Shown here piece after piece: positions 36,823 through 47,200 of a stretch of DNA of 64,000 bases. Source of the DNA: Clostridiaceae bacterium (GTDB taxonomy: Bacteria; Bacillota; Clostridia; Acetivibrionales; DUMB01); the NCBI GenBank assembly GCA_012840085.1, contig DUMB01000004.1:62001-126000 (forward strand). The letters run 5' to 3'. The notes below the pieces were generated by a model, which was not told the origin of the DNA, made no database searches, and saw only the letters and a list, made by a program, of their open reading frames with translations. Position 1 is the first letter of the stretch, and every line of letters begins with the position of its first letter. A program made the position numbers and the translations under genes.

Positions 36823-37905
36823 TTAAGCTTCATCCTTCTGCACACCTTCGTTCTGTACACTTTCATTCTGTACACTTTCATTCTGTGTACCTTCATTTGC
36901 TGGCTTTTCTGATGATGTTTCTCCTTCACCCTCTGAAATTTCTCCATTCAGAGTTTGTTCATCTGCTAGAACATCTCCTGTGGCATCAGCTGCGGAATCA
37001 GCTGTGGAATCAGCTGTGAAATCAGCTACTGAATTACCAGCCTGATTCTCTTCTTCCTCCTTTAGCCTTTCCAATACTGCTCCATATTCGCTTACGCCTA
37101 TCTCTATATTATCTGTTGAAGCCAAGGCAGCTTTCCTGCGCCTCGTTACAAAAACTATTGTAAAAACAACTACAAACAAAAAAGCAAGTACTTGTGAAAT
37201 CCTCAGGCTTCCGAGCATAAGGCTGTCGGTTCTGAGGCTCTCAATCCAGAACCGTCCTGCTCCATAAAGAATCATATAGAGGAAAAATACTTCGCCATTC
37301 AGCTTTTTCCTTTTTCTGAACCACAACAGGAATATAAATAACGCAATATCCCAAATGGATTCATACAAAAAAGTAGGATGAACAGGGGTATTTCCAATAT
37401 CGCTTCCTGTCATTCCCCACGGCAGTGTAGTCGGAGTACCGTAGGCTTCCTGGTTTACAAAATTACCCCAGCGGCCTATACCCTGGGCAAGGGCAAGATA
37501 AGGCGAGGCAAAGTCAAAAAGATTCAGGACGCTGAGCTTTCTCTTTTTCGCAAAAATATATGCTACAATTACTGCACCAATAACTGCACCATATATTGCA
37601 AGGCCACCCTTTCTTGTATTGATTATATCAATAGGGTTGTCCTTGAACATTTCCCAGCTGAAAATTACGTAATATAACCTTGCTGTTATTATTGCGACAG
37701 GAGCTGCAAATAAGACCAAATCTATTATAGTATCAGGGTCAAGTCCAAATTTCCTGCTGTCTTTCATACCCAGCATCACAGCCAATAAAAATCCAAAAGC
37801 AATTATTATCCCATACCAATATATTGGTATGTTAAAAACAGTGAATGCCACTCTCCCAATGTTAAACTTAAGACCCCACAAGCCTGGAAATCCAATGAAT
37901 TCCAT
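36823..37905 (-). CDS. lgt: Prolipoprotein diacylglyceryl transferase with acidic repeat tail
   Basis: Moves diacylglycerol from phosphatidylglycerol to the lipobox cysteine of prolipoproteins. Residues 1-270 are standard Lgt with about seven membrane helices and the signature GIGRWGNFVNQEAYGTPT (about 145), plus RKGGLAIYGAV. The usual length is 250-280. Here about 85 extra residues follow, rich in Glu, Ala, Asp and Asn, with repeats DSTADSAAD and SVQNESVQNEGVQ. Downstream of the stop the same frame still encodes acidic sequence (AEEVSEAEEAQAKEC), so the tail was once longer. GGGGGG before the ATG. Confidence 0.95.
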   Translation of the reverse strand: MEFIGFPGLWGLKFNIGRVAFTVFNIPIYWYGIIIAFGFLLAVMLGMKDSRKFGLDPDTIIDLVLFAAPVAIITARLYYVIFSWEMFKDNPIDIINTRKGGLAIYGAVIGAVIVAYIFAKKRKLSVLNLFDFASPYLALAQGIGRWGNFVNQEAYGTPTTLPWGMTGSDIGNTPVHPTFLYESIWDIALFIFLLWFRKRKKLNGEVFFLYMILYGAGRFWIESLRTDSLMLGSLRISQVLAFLFVVVFTIVFVTRRRKAALASTDNIEIGVSEYGAVLERLKEEEENQAGNSVADFTADSTADSAADATGDVLADEQTLNGEISEGEGETSSEKPANEGTQNESVQNESVQNEGVQKDEA

Positions 37906-37916
37906 AATATTCCCCC

Positions 37917-39200
37917 CTATGCCGGTTTTACAACAGACAGTGCAAGATTACTAAGGTTAAAATGTTTGCTAAATATTTCATTTATATATTCAAAATTCAT
38001 TTTATCATACACATCCAAATAGTCAAATATATTTACTCCTCTGAAATAAACTGACACAAATAAATGAGATATATTCTCAACAGAATTAAAGCGTCTTAAG
38101 AATTTTCCATTAACAGCCTTTCTTATTCTTTCATAATCTTCTCTGTTAAGGCCTGTTTTATGAAATTCCTCAATTTTACTTGAAATAATATCTCTTACCT
38201 TTACCGGATCCGGAGATTCTCCTCCGAACATTGAGAAAGCATAGTTTTCTTCAATAGTGTAGTCGAAATCAAAAGTATTATTTATGAGACCTTGACTGTA
38301 AAGCTCATTATAAAGGGCAGAACTTTTGCCCATTATCATCTCAAGAAGTATTTTTACAGCAACTTCTCTTTCCAGAGTTTCAAAACCGCTTAATCCTTTT
38401 GGATCATCCTTAAATCCCATCTGAAAAAGAGGAGTCGAAACTGCCAGAGACTGTTCCACATAATCCTTATTTAAAGATGAAATTTCATCTGGGAAAAGTC
38501 TCTTTATTTCGTCGCGTGATTCTGAATGTTCTATATATTTCTCCACCTGCTCAAATACACTTTCAGGTTCGAGGTCTCCAACTACACAAATTACCATATT
38601 GGACGGATGATAAAAAGTATTGTAGCACTTATACAGTATTTCCCTGTTTATTTGGCTGATGCTTTCGATAGTGCCTGCAATATCTATTTTTACCGGATGG
38701 CTTTTATAAAACGCTCCCAGAAGGTTAAAAAACGATCTCCAATTTGGATCATCCTCATACATTCTTATTTCCTGGCCAATAATTCCTTTTTCCTTTTCAA
38801 CACTCTCTTCGGTAATATACGGATTTTGGACGTAATTAAGCAGGAGCTGAAAATTCTCATCGAATTTATCAGTACACGAAAAAAGATAGACAGTCTGACT
38901 AAAGCTGGTGTATGCATTGGGATTGGAACCAAGCTTCGAAAACTTGTCCATTACGCTTCCATCTTTTTGTTCAAAGAGTTTATGTTCCAAAAAATGAGCT
39001 ATACCGTCAGGAACCCGTGTAACATTTTCTTCTCCCGGAACAATAAATTCATTGTTAATAGAACCGTAGTGAGTAGCGAAGGTGGCATATTTTTTTGAAT
39101 AGCCTTTTTTAGGTATTAAAAAAGCTTTCAGGCCACTTTTATGCTCGTATATATACAATGTTTCACCTATCTTATCATACTTCACTGTTTTTATATCCAT
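37917..39200 (-). CDS. M16 family zinc peptidase (YmfH-like)
   Basis: A 427-residue insulinase-family peptidase with an intact inverted zinc motif HxxEH (AHFLEHKLFEQ, about residue 67) and the following SNPNAYTSFSQTVYLFSC segment, then the two-lobed M16 fold. It is paired with a second M16 gene immediately upstream that lacks the motif, like Bacillus ymfF/ymfH. Such pairs form an active/inactive heterodimer in known cases (inference here). The substrate is unknown. GGAGAATG site before the ATG. Confidence 0.9.
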   Translation of the reverse strand: MDIKTVKYDKIGETLYIYEHKSGLKAFLIPKKGYSKKYATFATHYGSINNEFIVPGEENVTRVPDGIAHFLEHKLFEQKDGSVMDKFSKLGSNPNAYTSFSQTVYLFSCTDKFDENFQLLLNYVQNPYITEESVEKEKGIIGQEIRMYEDDPNWRSFFNLLGAFYKSHPVKIDIAGTIESISQINREILYKCYNTFYHPSNMVICVVGDLEPESVFEQVEKYIEHSESRDEIKRLFPDEISSLNKDYVEQSLAVSTPLFQMGFKDDPKGLSGFETLEREVAVKILLEMIMGKSSALYNELYSQGLINNTFDFDYTIEENYAFSMFGGESPDPVKVRDIISSKIEEFHKTGLNREDYERIRKAVNGKFLRRFNSVENISHLFVSVYFRGVNIFDYLDVYDKMNFEYINEIFSKHFNLSNLALSVVKPA

Positions 39201-39261
39201 TTCTCATTCTCCTTCTCTTTGCTGTTTTACGCTTCTTTGTGCTCTATTAAATCAGATATAC

Positions 39262-40590
39262 TTATGCTTGCTCCTTTGACGTAAGGAAATATATCGTATC
39301 AAGCTGTATTTTTTGAGCAACATCCACAACCTCCTGTTTTGTAACCTGTGAGGTTTTACGAATCAAATCATCGAAGGTGTCATTGGTATTGGCAATACTC
39401 TGGCCGAGATAATGGGTTACAATCTGGAGCTGATTGTCTCTGAGGGACTTCACGTTTGTCTCTATGGTTTTCAGTGTAGATTCAAACTCATAGTCTGTAA
39501 TATTGCCCGCTTTTATCTCTGCTATCTGCTGAAGTATAATCTCAAGAGCCTTGTCTTTGTTTCCTATTTCAATACCGCTTGATACAACCATCAGCCCTTT
39601 GAACTTTTCAAGTCTTGAAAATGCGTAATACGCAAGACTGGCCTTCTCCCTGACATTCTGGAAAAGCTTTGAATGCACGCCTCCTCCCAGAATTCCGTTG
39701 TAAACCAGCAAAGCGTAGTAATCTTTACTGTCAGGTCTGGTATTTGTCCTGAAGCCCAGTGAAAGCTTGCCCTGATTAACACTAAACCGTTCTACAACGT
39801 TTCTGACTTCAGTTACACTTTTATTAAACGAATCCTGAGAAGGACCGGATAATTTCTTATCTGATAAATCTCCAAAATCCCCGCCTGTCTTCGGTCTCAG
39901 GCTTTTTAGCTTTTCTACGGCTTTTTCCACGCTATCGTCACTGGCACTGCCTGCTATATAAACCTGTACGGGATAGGTTTCAAGCATTGCAATATACTGT
40001 TCGTACAGGTTTTGGGCATTAATATCCCGGAGGTCGGATACAAAGCCGTAGTCATAAATCCCGTAGGGCTCATCCTTGCATGTTTCCTCAAGGCATTTCT
40101 CAACTGCATACTGCATCTTGTCATTAACTCTGCTTTCTATCAACCGCTTTAAGTTTTCTTTTTCCTGCTTTACATATTCATCCTTGAAAGCTCCCTTTTC
40201 CAGTACAGGTTGCGTTATAATCCCGTAGATCAGATCAAATGCCTTATCAAACTGTTTTGACCCTTCTTCGGTAAACACTTCGGATACAAATTCAATATAG
40301 AACTGTATAATATGCCTTTCTCCCATTTTGGTTACACCACAGTCAAAAGTTGCACCATACAGTTCTTCCAGATGGAGTGCAATTTCCTGGAAGGTGGGAA
40401 ACCGCCTGCATCCTCTTCTGAGTACTGCCGGTATCAAGGCATTTTTGGTAACTCTTTGCCGGTCCAGGTTTGTATGAAAAAAAACATTTATAGAACTCGT
40501 TTTAAACTTGTCAGTCTTGATTGTGTATACATCTATACCATCAAACGAAGCAATCTTTGATACCGTTTCTTCCTGTAATAAATTACTCAT
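39262..40590 (-). CDS. M16 family peptidase-like protein lacking the zinc motif (YmfF-like)
   Basis: About 442 residues with the M16 fold. At the position of HxxEH the sequence reads ALIPAVLRRGCRRFPTFQEIALHLEELYG, with no histidines, so it is presumably catalytically inactive. The C-terminal half keeps the LSLGFRTNTRPDSKDYYALLVYNGILGGGVHSKLFQNVREKASLAY pattern used for substrate binding in the family. It is upstream of, and probably co-transcribed with, the active partner (61-base gap). Two adjacent ATGs; the second is better spaced from GGAG. Confidence 0.88.
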   Translation of the reverse strand: MSNLLQEETVSKIASFDGIDVYTIKTDKFKTSSINVFFHTNLDRQRVTKNALIPAVLRRGCRRFPTFQEIALHLEELYGATFDCGVTKMGERHIIQFYIEFVSEVFTEEGSKQFDKAFDLIYGIITQPVLEKGAFKDEYVKQEKENLKRLIESRVNDKMQYAVEKCLEETCKDEPYGIYDYGFVSDLRDINAQNLYEQYIAMLETYPVQVYIAGSASDDSVEKAVEKLKSLRPKTGGDFGDLSDKKLSGPSQDSFNKSVTEVRNVVERFSVNQGKLSLGFRTNTRPDSKDYYALLVYNGILGGGVHSKLFQNVREKASLAYYAFSRLEKFKGLMVVSSGIEIGNKDKALEIILQQIAEIKAGNITDYEFESTLKTIETNVKSLRDNQLQIVTHYLGQSIANTNDTFDDLIRKTSQVTKQEVVDVAQKIQLDTIYFLTSKEQA

Positions 40591-40736
40591 CATAATCTCC
40601 TTTCAAAACATCAGAATGTAGTTCATATATAGTATAATAAAAATTTCAATATATATTCAATATCTGGAAATAATAATGTCCTTAAAACTTCATAAGATCA
40701 GAAATAACGGGAAATAATAACACCGGAGGGATTCAT

Positions 40737-40916
40737 ATGAATAATGTAAGAAACAGAAAATACGCACGGAGTTATAAAAAACAAAACAAGGAAAACATTG
40801 AAATTCAAAACAGCAGTGAAAGGGAATTGGTAATCAGCATGCCGTGTGCAATAGGGATAATGGCTTTTACTTTCTTAAATGGTATGCTTTTGGGCTGTCT
40901 ATTAAAAAGACGTTAA
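40737..40916 (+). CDS. Small membrane protein, 59 residues
   Basis: Not recognised. An ORF with an excellent ribosome site (CCGGAGGG, six bases before ATG). The first 30 residues are very basic and polar (MNNVRNRKYARSYKKQNKEN...), and the last 25 form one hydrophobic segment containing cysteines (MPCAIGIMAFTFLNGMLLGC) ending LLKRR. It is the only plus-strand ORF in a spacer between two minus-strand operons. The layout suggests an inner-membrane microprotein with a cytoplasmic basic N-terminus. Confidence 0.65.
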   Translation: MNNVRNRKYARSYKKQNKENIEIQNSSERELVISMPCAIGIMAFTFLNGMLLGCLLKRR

Positions 40917-40977
40917 CCATAAAAAGGCATAAACAGGAATATGAATATGCTATACGAATAGGTACGGAATGGTTATA

Positions 40978-41021
40978 GGGACAGGTACGTTGCACTGGTA
41001 TTAGAAAACGGAAGCTGTCCC
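40978..41021. repeat. REP-like palindrome with GGGACAG arms
   Basis: GGGACAG (40978-40984) and CTGTCCC (41015-41021) enclose 30 bases beginning GTACGTTGC, resembling the GGGACAGGTACC palindromes that accompany Y1 transposase (RAYT) genes in many Clostridia. No transposase is nearby. The rest of the spacer 40917-41047 shows nothing else. Confidence 0.45.
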
Positions 41022-41047
41022 CAGGTCCATTTTACCTCTGAAATTTT

Positions 41048-41974
41048 TTACAATTTAAAAAACTCAACAGCCTGCTTTAAATCTTCTGAGATTTGTTCCA
41101 CCAATTCCTCTTTTGATGAAAAGCGTTTCTCCTCACGCATTCTTTTAATGAAAAAGACTTCTATCTCTCTGTTATATACATTCTGACTGAAATTGATAAT
41201 GTGAGTTTCAAGTTTTACCTGTCCTGAATTTTCAACAGTGGGATTTACCCCCACATTGGTAATGCTGCCATATTCTTTGCCGTCTATAATTGTTTTGGTA
41301 ATGTACACTCCGCCCATCGGCAGTACCAAATATGTATGCGGATAGATATTTGCAGTGGGGAAGCCTAATTCCGAACCCAACCTTTTTCCCTCTTCTACAA
41401 TGCCGTCTATTGAATAATACCGTCCTAACAGTTTGAATACTTTTTCCATTTGCCCTTTTGAAATATAATTTCTAATCAGTGTACTGCTTACCAGCTCATT
41501 GTCAACCATTACGGGCGGTATTACGACAACATCAAAATTATATTTATTTCCCAAGGTTTTAAGTAAATTTACATCGCCCTGCCCTCTATAACCGAATCTG
41601 TAGTTGAACCCGACAACAGCCAGCTTTATTCCAAGCTTATTAACAAGTATATCCCTCACAAAGTCTTCCGGCATAACATGGGAAAAGCCTTCATCGAACT
41701 CCTGCATAATCACATAGTCGAGGTCAGTTTTGCTTAGTATTTCTATCTTCTGTCTTTCTGTTGTCAAAAGCTTTGTAAGAGGTGTCTTTTTTATTGTGTT
41801 TTCCGGATGATTCTTAAAAGTAAAAACTACTGAATCCAGTTTATTTAAACGAGATTGTTCAATAAGCCTGTTTATTAACTCCATATGACCTATGTGCAAG
41901 CCGTCAAACATCCCTAGTCCAACTGCAGTATGTTTTTTGCCGTTAAATTGATCTGTATTTAATAGTATCTTCAT
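41048..41974 (-). CDS. ribF: Bifunctional riboflavin kinase/FAD synthetase
   Basis: Makes FMN from riboflavin and then FAD. The N-terminal nucleotidyl transferase (1-180) has GLGMFDGLHIGHMELI and NYRFGYRGQGDVNLL with SSTLIRNYISKG; the C-terminal riboflavin kinase (about 185-308) has GKRLGSELGFPTANIYP and NVGVNPT. 308 residues, normal length. It lies 10 bases after truB, at the end of the nusA-infB cluster. Confidence 0.97.
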   Translation of the reverse strand: MKILLNTDQFNGKKHTAVGLGMFDGLHIGHMELINRLIEQSRLNKLDSVVFTFKNHPENTIKKTPLTKLLTTERQKIEILSKTDLDYVIMQEFDEGFSHVMPEDFVRDILVNKLGIKLAVVGFNYRFGYRGQGDVNLLKTLGNKYNFDVVVIPPVMVDNELVSSTLIRNYISKGQMEKVFKLLGRYYSIDGIVEEGKRLGSELGFPTANIYPHTYLVLPMGGVYITKTIIDGKEYGSITNVGVNPTVENSGQVKLETHIINFSQNVYNREIEVFFIKRMREEKRFSSKEELVEQISEDLKQAVEFFKL

Positions 41975-41984
41975 ATGTATCCCC

Positions 41985-42872
41985 TTAACAAAATACCTTT
42001 TTCTGCCTGAGCATCAATTGACCGCCTCGCATCAGCACATCGGCAATGGCAATAAAAGATCCGTTAATATCATATATCCTGACTGTTTCACCTTTTGATG
42101 CATTTATTTCTCCAATAGAAACAAAAGCGCCGTTGCGCAGTTTCTTTAATTTATTCGAATCAAGCGTAACGGCTCTATAACTGTCAAAAATGCTGTCTAT
42201 GCCCACAAGTTTTGATTCCAGCAGGTTGTTTTTCGCAAAATATTCAATTTCCTCAAGGGTTAGAGCCGTTTGAATGTCAAAAATTCCTGCCCTTTTACGA
42301 ACAAGAAAGGACATATGGCCTCCACAGCCAAGCTTTTGTCCAATATCCGCACATAAAGTCCTTATATATGTTCCCTTGGAACAGGCTACATCGAACATAA
42401 CCTTCGCACCGCTAATTCTTACAACGTTAATGGAATATATTTTTATTTTTCTTGGTTTCCTCTCGACATTAACACCTTTTCTTGCCAGGTCGTAAAGCTT
42501 TTGTCCACCGACTTTAACGGCTGAATACATGGGAGGCACTTGCTCCGTCTCTCCTATAAAGCTGTTAATACAATCTGTTATTTCTTCTTCCGTCACTTTT
42601 ACAGCTTTCTCGCAAATTATCCTGCCGCTGGAATCCTGTGTATCCGTTTCTATCCCGAGAGTCAACTCTGCTCTATACACCTTGTCCTTATCCATCATAT
42701 ATTCAATAGCCTTTGTAGCACTACCTATACATACAGGCAGAACACCTGCCGCTCCCGGATCAAGCGTCCCCGCATGTCCTATCTTTCTTATTCCCGAGAT
42801 CTTCCTTAAATACGAGACAACATCAAAAGATGTCATTCCCGGTGGTTTCAGAATATTCAATATACCATTCAT
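41985..42872 (-). CDS. truB: tRNA pseudouridine-55 synthase
   Basis: Forms pseudouridine 55 in the T-arm of tRNAs. The N-terminal GILNILKPPGMTSFDVV and catalytic aspartate motif GHAGTLDPGAAGVLPVCIG (about 38-56), RRKPRKIKIYSINV and CSKGTYIRTLCADIG are visible. 295 residues with a C-terminal PUA-like end. It starts 2 bases after nrnA. Confidence 0.97.
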   Translation of the reverse strand: MNGILNILKPPGMTSFDVVSYLRKISGIRKIGHAGTLDPGAAGVLPVCIGSATKAIEYMMDKDKVYRAELTLGIETDTQDSSGRIICEKAVKVTEEEITDCINSFIGETEQVPPMYSAVKVGGQKLYDLARKGVNVERKPRKIKIYSINVVRISGAKVMFDVACSKGTYIRTLCADIGQKLGCGGHMSFLVRKRAGIFDIQTALTLEEIEYFAKNNLLESKLVGIDSIFDSYRAVTLDSNKLKKLRNGAFVSIGEINASKGETVRIYDINGSFIAIADVLMRGGQLMLRQKKVFC

Positions 42873-42874
42873 TG

Positions 42875-43843
42875 CTACAGCACTTTCCTTATATCATCCA
42901 AAAGTTTTGATTTTATATCTTCAATGTTTCCTTTTACGGTACATCCTGCAGCTCTCTTATGTCCTCCGCCGGAATAGAGCTTTGCAATTTCCGATACATT
43001 GACATAGGAGTTTGACCTTAGGTTTACCTTCAATTCACCGTCACTTCTTGACCTCATCATGACGGCTACTTCAACTCCCCTGATATTCCTGCCTATATTA
43101 ACTATACCGTCACAATCTTCCTCTTTAGCTCCTGTTGACATCATAACGTCATCACTTATTGTTATGAATGCAATTTTACCATTCTCAAAAAGTTCAAGGG
43201 AGTTTATCGCAGCACCCATAAGCATGACCTTTTCATATGATACAGTATCAAAAACCTTCTGCGATACATCTGCTACATTCACTCCGGAATTCAACAGGTC
43301 ACCTGCAATCTGATGAGTAACAGAAGTTGTATTGCTGTACCTGAATCCTCCGGTATCTGTAGATATTGCAACATAAAGGCATGTTGCAATATCTCTGTCA
43401 AATTCAATTCCCATCATCTTGATGAGCTGGTATAAAATCTCTCCCACAGATGAAGAAGTAACATTTACATAATTATACTGTGCAAACTCGTCGTTTGTAT
43501 TGTGGTGGTCTATATTTATCGTAATTTCAGCATTGTTAAATATCTCCACACGTTTGCCTAATCTGGCAAGATCACCGGCATCAAGAGCTACAACTGTACC
43601 AATATCCTCCCTGGGCAGATCCACTTCTCCGTTATAAACTCTAATCAGCTTGCTGCCAGGTAAAAAGCTGTAAACGCTTGGTACATCTTCTTCAAGCCAT
43701 ACCTCAACACTTGTCCCGATTTTTTCAAGAGCAAGCCCAAGCGCAATACTTGAACCAAGTCCATCTCCGTCAACTGAAACATGCGGCATTATATAAACTT
43801 TTTTCGATTCTCTCAAAATATTAATTATATCAATTAATATCAT
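42875..43843 (-). CDS. nrnA: DHH/DHHA1 phosphoesterase, NrnA-type nanoRNase
   Basis: Degrades 2-5 nt RNAs and can remove phosphate from pAp in Bacillus. The DHH-domain motifs MPHVSVDGDGLGSSIA, VALDAGDLARLG and INIDHHNTN (about 113) bind manganese; the C-terminal DHHA1 domain ends GGGHKRAAGC. 322 residues. It overlaps the end of rbfA by 14 bases. The position between rbfA and truB is usual in Firmicutes. Confidence 0.95.
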   Translation of the reverse strand: MILIDIINILRESKKVYIMPHVSVDGDGLGSSIALGLALEKIGTSVEVWLEEDVPSVYSFLPGSKLIRVYNGEVDLPREDIGTVVALDAGDLARLGKRVEIFNNAEITINIDHHNTNDEFAQYNYVNVTSSSVGEILYQLIKMMGIEFDRDIATCLYVAISTDTGGFRYSNTTSVTHQIAGDLLNSGVNVADVSQKVFDTVSYEKVMLMGAAINSLELFENGKIAFITISDDVMMSTGAKEEDCDGIVNIGRNIRGVEVAVMMRSRSDGELKVNLRSNSYVNVSEIAKLYSGGGHKRAAGCTVKGNIEDIKSKLLDDIRKVL

Positions 43844-44195
43844 GATTTCCGTCCGACTCCATTGTTTCTTTAATCAGTTTATTTATATAAGCACCATGCT
43901 CAATAGAATTATCAAGCTCAAATTGTATTTCAGGAGTATACCGCAATTTCATCCGGTGTCCTATTTCTTTTCTTATAAATCCAGCTGCGCTTTTCAGGCC
44001 TTCGATAGCGTTCTCCTTCTGCTCTTTTCCGCCAAAAACACTTATATATACCTTTGCATACCTAAGATCCTTTGTTACGTTAACCGAAACGACACTTATC
44101 AATTCCGGCAAACGCGGATCTTTCAATTCATTCTGTATAATACCGCTTATCTCTCTTTTAATTTCCTCAGATATTCTGTTTATTCTGTCAGCCAT
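43830..44195 (-). CDS. rbfA: Ribosome-binding factor A
   Basis: A KH-fold 30S maturation factor. 121 residues from ATG 44195 (MADRINRISEEIKREI), which has GGTGG eight to ten bases upstream; the longer frame (from 44231) overlaps the end of infB. Family features: LKDPRLPELISVVSVNVTKDLRYAKVYISVF and RMKLRYTPEIQFELDNSIEHG. Sits directly after infB. Confidence 0.96.
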   Translation of the reverse strand: MADRINRISEEIKREISGIIQNELKDPRLPELISVVSVNVTKDLRYAKVYISVFGGKEQKENAIEGLKSAAGFIRKEIGHRMKLRYTPEIQFELDNSIEHGAYINKLIKETMESDGNHDIN

Positions 44196-44232
44196 TGTCC
44201 ACACCACCTTTTTAAGGGTATATGACCACACT

Positions 44233-47200
44233 CTATCTTTCGACTTTTTCCATTATATAGGACTCAACTATGTCTCCAACTTTAATATCATTGAATTTTT
44301 CTATTAAGATTCCACATTCAAATCCCTGCAATACTTCTCTTACATCATCTTTAAATCTCTTAAGCGAAGCAAGTTTGCCATCATGCACTATTATACCGTC
44401 TCTTACTACTCTTATATCAGAGCTCCTCGTTATCTTGCCGTCTGTTACATAACATCCACCTATGGTGCCTACACCTGATGCTTTAAATATCTGCCTTATT
44501 TCAGCATGACCTAATACTTTTTCCTTAAACTCAGGTTCGAGCATACCCTTCATAGCTGCCTGAACATCCTCTATTGCATCATATATGACTCTGTACAGCC
44601 TGATATCAACACCGGCATCATTGGCAATGTCGGCAACATTTGGTCCCGGTCTGACATTGAACCCTATAATTATGGCATCTGACACTTGTGCCAGGTGTAC
44701 ATCGGATTCAGTTATTGCACCAACGGCGCCATGAATGGTTTTTACCCTTACTTCATCATTGCTTAATTTTTCAAGTGACTGTTTTACAGCTTCAACAGAG
44801 CCCTGAACATCAGCTTTTACTATTATGTTCAGTTCTTTTACCTTACCCTCCTGTATCTGGTTAAACAGGTCATCAAGCGATACCCTTGTTCTGGCCTTGA
44901 GCATCTGCTCCCTCTGCTGAGCCTTTCTCTTTTCTGCAAGATGCTTTGCTACTTTCTCATCTTTTATTGCATAGAATATTTCACCTGCTTCAGGTACTTC
45001 AGGCAAACCGATGATTTCAACAGGTGTAGATGGTCCTGCTTTCTTTATGTTTCTGCCTTTGTCATCAGTCATTGCCCTGATTCTGCCTACAGTTGTTCCT
45101 GTAACTATAGAATCTCCGACTTTAAGCGTGCCCCTCTGTACGAGAAGTGTTGCAACAGGTCCCCTGTTTTTGTCAAGCTTTGCCTCAATAATTGTTCCTT
45201 TAGGCTGCTTGTCAGGGTCTGCTTTAAGTTCAAGCATGTCAGCAGTCAGGAGTATCATTTCCAGGAGCAGGTCAATGTTTTCCTTGTTTTTAGCAGATAC
45301 AGGCACGCAAATTATATCTCCGCCCCATTCTTCAGGAACAAGGCCATATTCTGTCAGCTCCTGTTTTACTCTGTCAGGGTTTGCACCCGGTTTATCTATT
45401 TTATTTATTGCAACAATTATAGCAACATTTGCTGCCTTTGCATGGTTTATAGCTTCGATTGTCTGAGGCATGACTCCGTCATCTGCTGCAACAACAAGCA
45501 CTGCAATATCTGTTACCTGTGCACCTCTTGCTCTCATTGCAGTAAATGCTTCATGGCCAGGTGTATCAAGGAAAGTAACCTTCCTTCCGTTAAGATTGAC
45601 CATATAAGCACCTATATGCTGAGTTATTCCGCCTGCCTCTTTTTCAGTAACATTAGTCTGTCTGATGGCATCAAGCAGCGAAGTCTTACCATGGTCAACA
45701 TGTCCCATGACAACCACTACAGGCGGTCTTGGCTGCATGTTTTCGCCTTCATCAGACTCATCGAACAGAATGTCCTCTTCGCTGACTACTACTTCTTTCT
45801 CAGCCTTCACGCCAAATTCGTCAGCAATTATGGCTGCAGTATCAAAGTCTATCTCCTGGTTGAGAGTAGCCATGACACCCAGGCTCATCAATTTCTTTAT
45901 TACTTCTGTTGCCGTCTTTTTCAAAGCTTCTGCCAGTTCTTTAACAGTAACGCTTTCCGGTATTTTTATTGATGTCAGAACCGGTTTTACAGGCTTATTC
46001 TTTTCAGCCTTATCAGCATTATCAGCTTTTTCATTTTTGGCATTTTTGTTTTCTTTCTTAGGCTTGGCAACCTTCCTTACCCTTTTGCTTCCATCATCAT
46101 AAATATCATCAAGCAAAAAGTCTTCGGAGAGAATCTCAGAAATTCCCTTTTTCTCATGTAATGCTATGTCCTGAGGTCTTAACTTTCTCACTCTTCCCAT
46201 ATTTGAAACCTTAGGAGTTTCCTTTTTCTGCTCTCTCCTGGCTTCTTTGTCAATATCTCTGTTTATTGTATCGCGCTTGCCTTCTTTTTTCGGCGATTCA
46301 CTGATATCAATTTTAGAAACAGGTATCTCCGGCAGCGGCATATCAATTTTCTTGCGCATTGCGCCGGATTTTTTTGGCCCACTTGCCGCATCTGTTTTAT
46401 CAACCGGATGTCCTGTATGCCCGCCGGATTTTTGCTGTTCCTTATGTGTTCTTCCTTTGCCTTGCTGCATATATTGCTCATTTTTTGACACTGCGTCTTT
46501 GTTTTCATGATGTCTTTCAGTTTGAGCCTTATCATGTCTTACGGCTTCCAAACTGTCTTTTTTATCTTCAACTTTTTTGTCTTCCACTTTTATATCTGTT
46601 GCTTTTTTATCTTCTACCTTCTTATCTTCTGCCTTTTTATCCGCTTTTGTATCAGTATCCTTAACAACTGTTTCAACTGCAACATTTTCCTTCAACGCAG
46701 CCTGGTTCCCCTTATCAATAGTCTTTTTATCATCTTTTTTTATTTCAGTTGCTGTTTTTTCAATTTTTTCTGCTGCATTCATCTGAACTTTTACCTCTGA
46801 CTTAGATTCAAGTTTAACCTCTGCTTTAGTTTCCGGTTTATCTTCTGCTTTAACTGTTGGTCTACCCTCTAATTTAACTTCTTCTTTAGCTTCCGTTTTA
46901 ACTTCTTCTTTAGCTGCCGGTTTTACCTCTTCTTTAGCCACCGGCTTAACCTCTTCTTTAGCTGCCGGCTTAACTTCTTCTCTGGCTGCCGGTTTAACCT
47001 CTTCTTTAACTGCAGGCTTGACTTCTTCTTTAGCTGACGGCTTAACATCGGCTTTTTCATTTTTCCTGGCAACTTCCTTGCTCTCGTTTGCTGCGTTGCT
47101 TTCAGCTGCTGCTTTCAATAATTCTCTTTGCAAATCAGCTTTTGTCTGTCTTACAAATCCTGCTCTCAATCCGGAACTGGCCTCTGAAGCTCTTATGACT

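Noticed and set aside
40978-41021. Terminator for the 59-codon ORF
   Set aside because: The loop is 30 bases and no T-run follows on the plus strand; a REP-like remnant fits better.
44941-45972. 343-codon open frame antisense to infB
   Set aside because: Cysteine-, tyrosine- and serine-rich with no domain; it mirrors the well-conserved IF-2 G domain and has no ribosome site.
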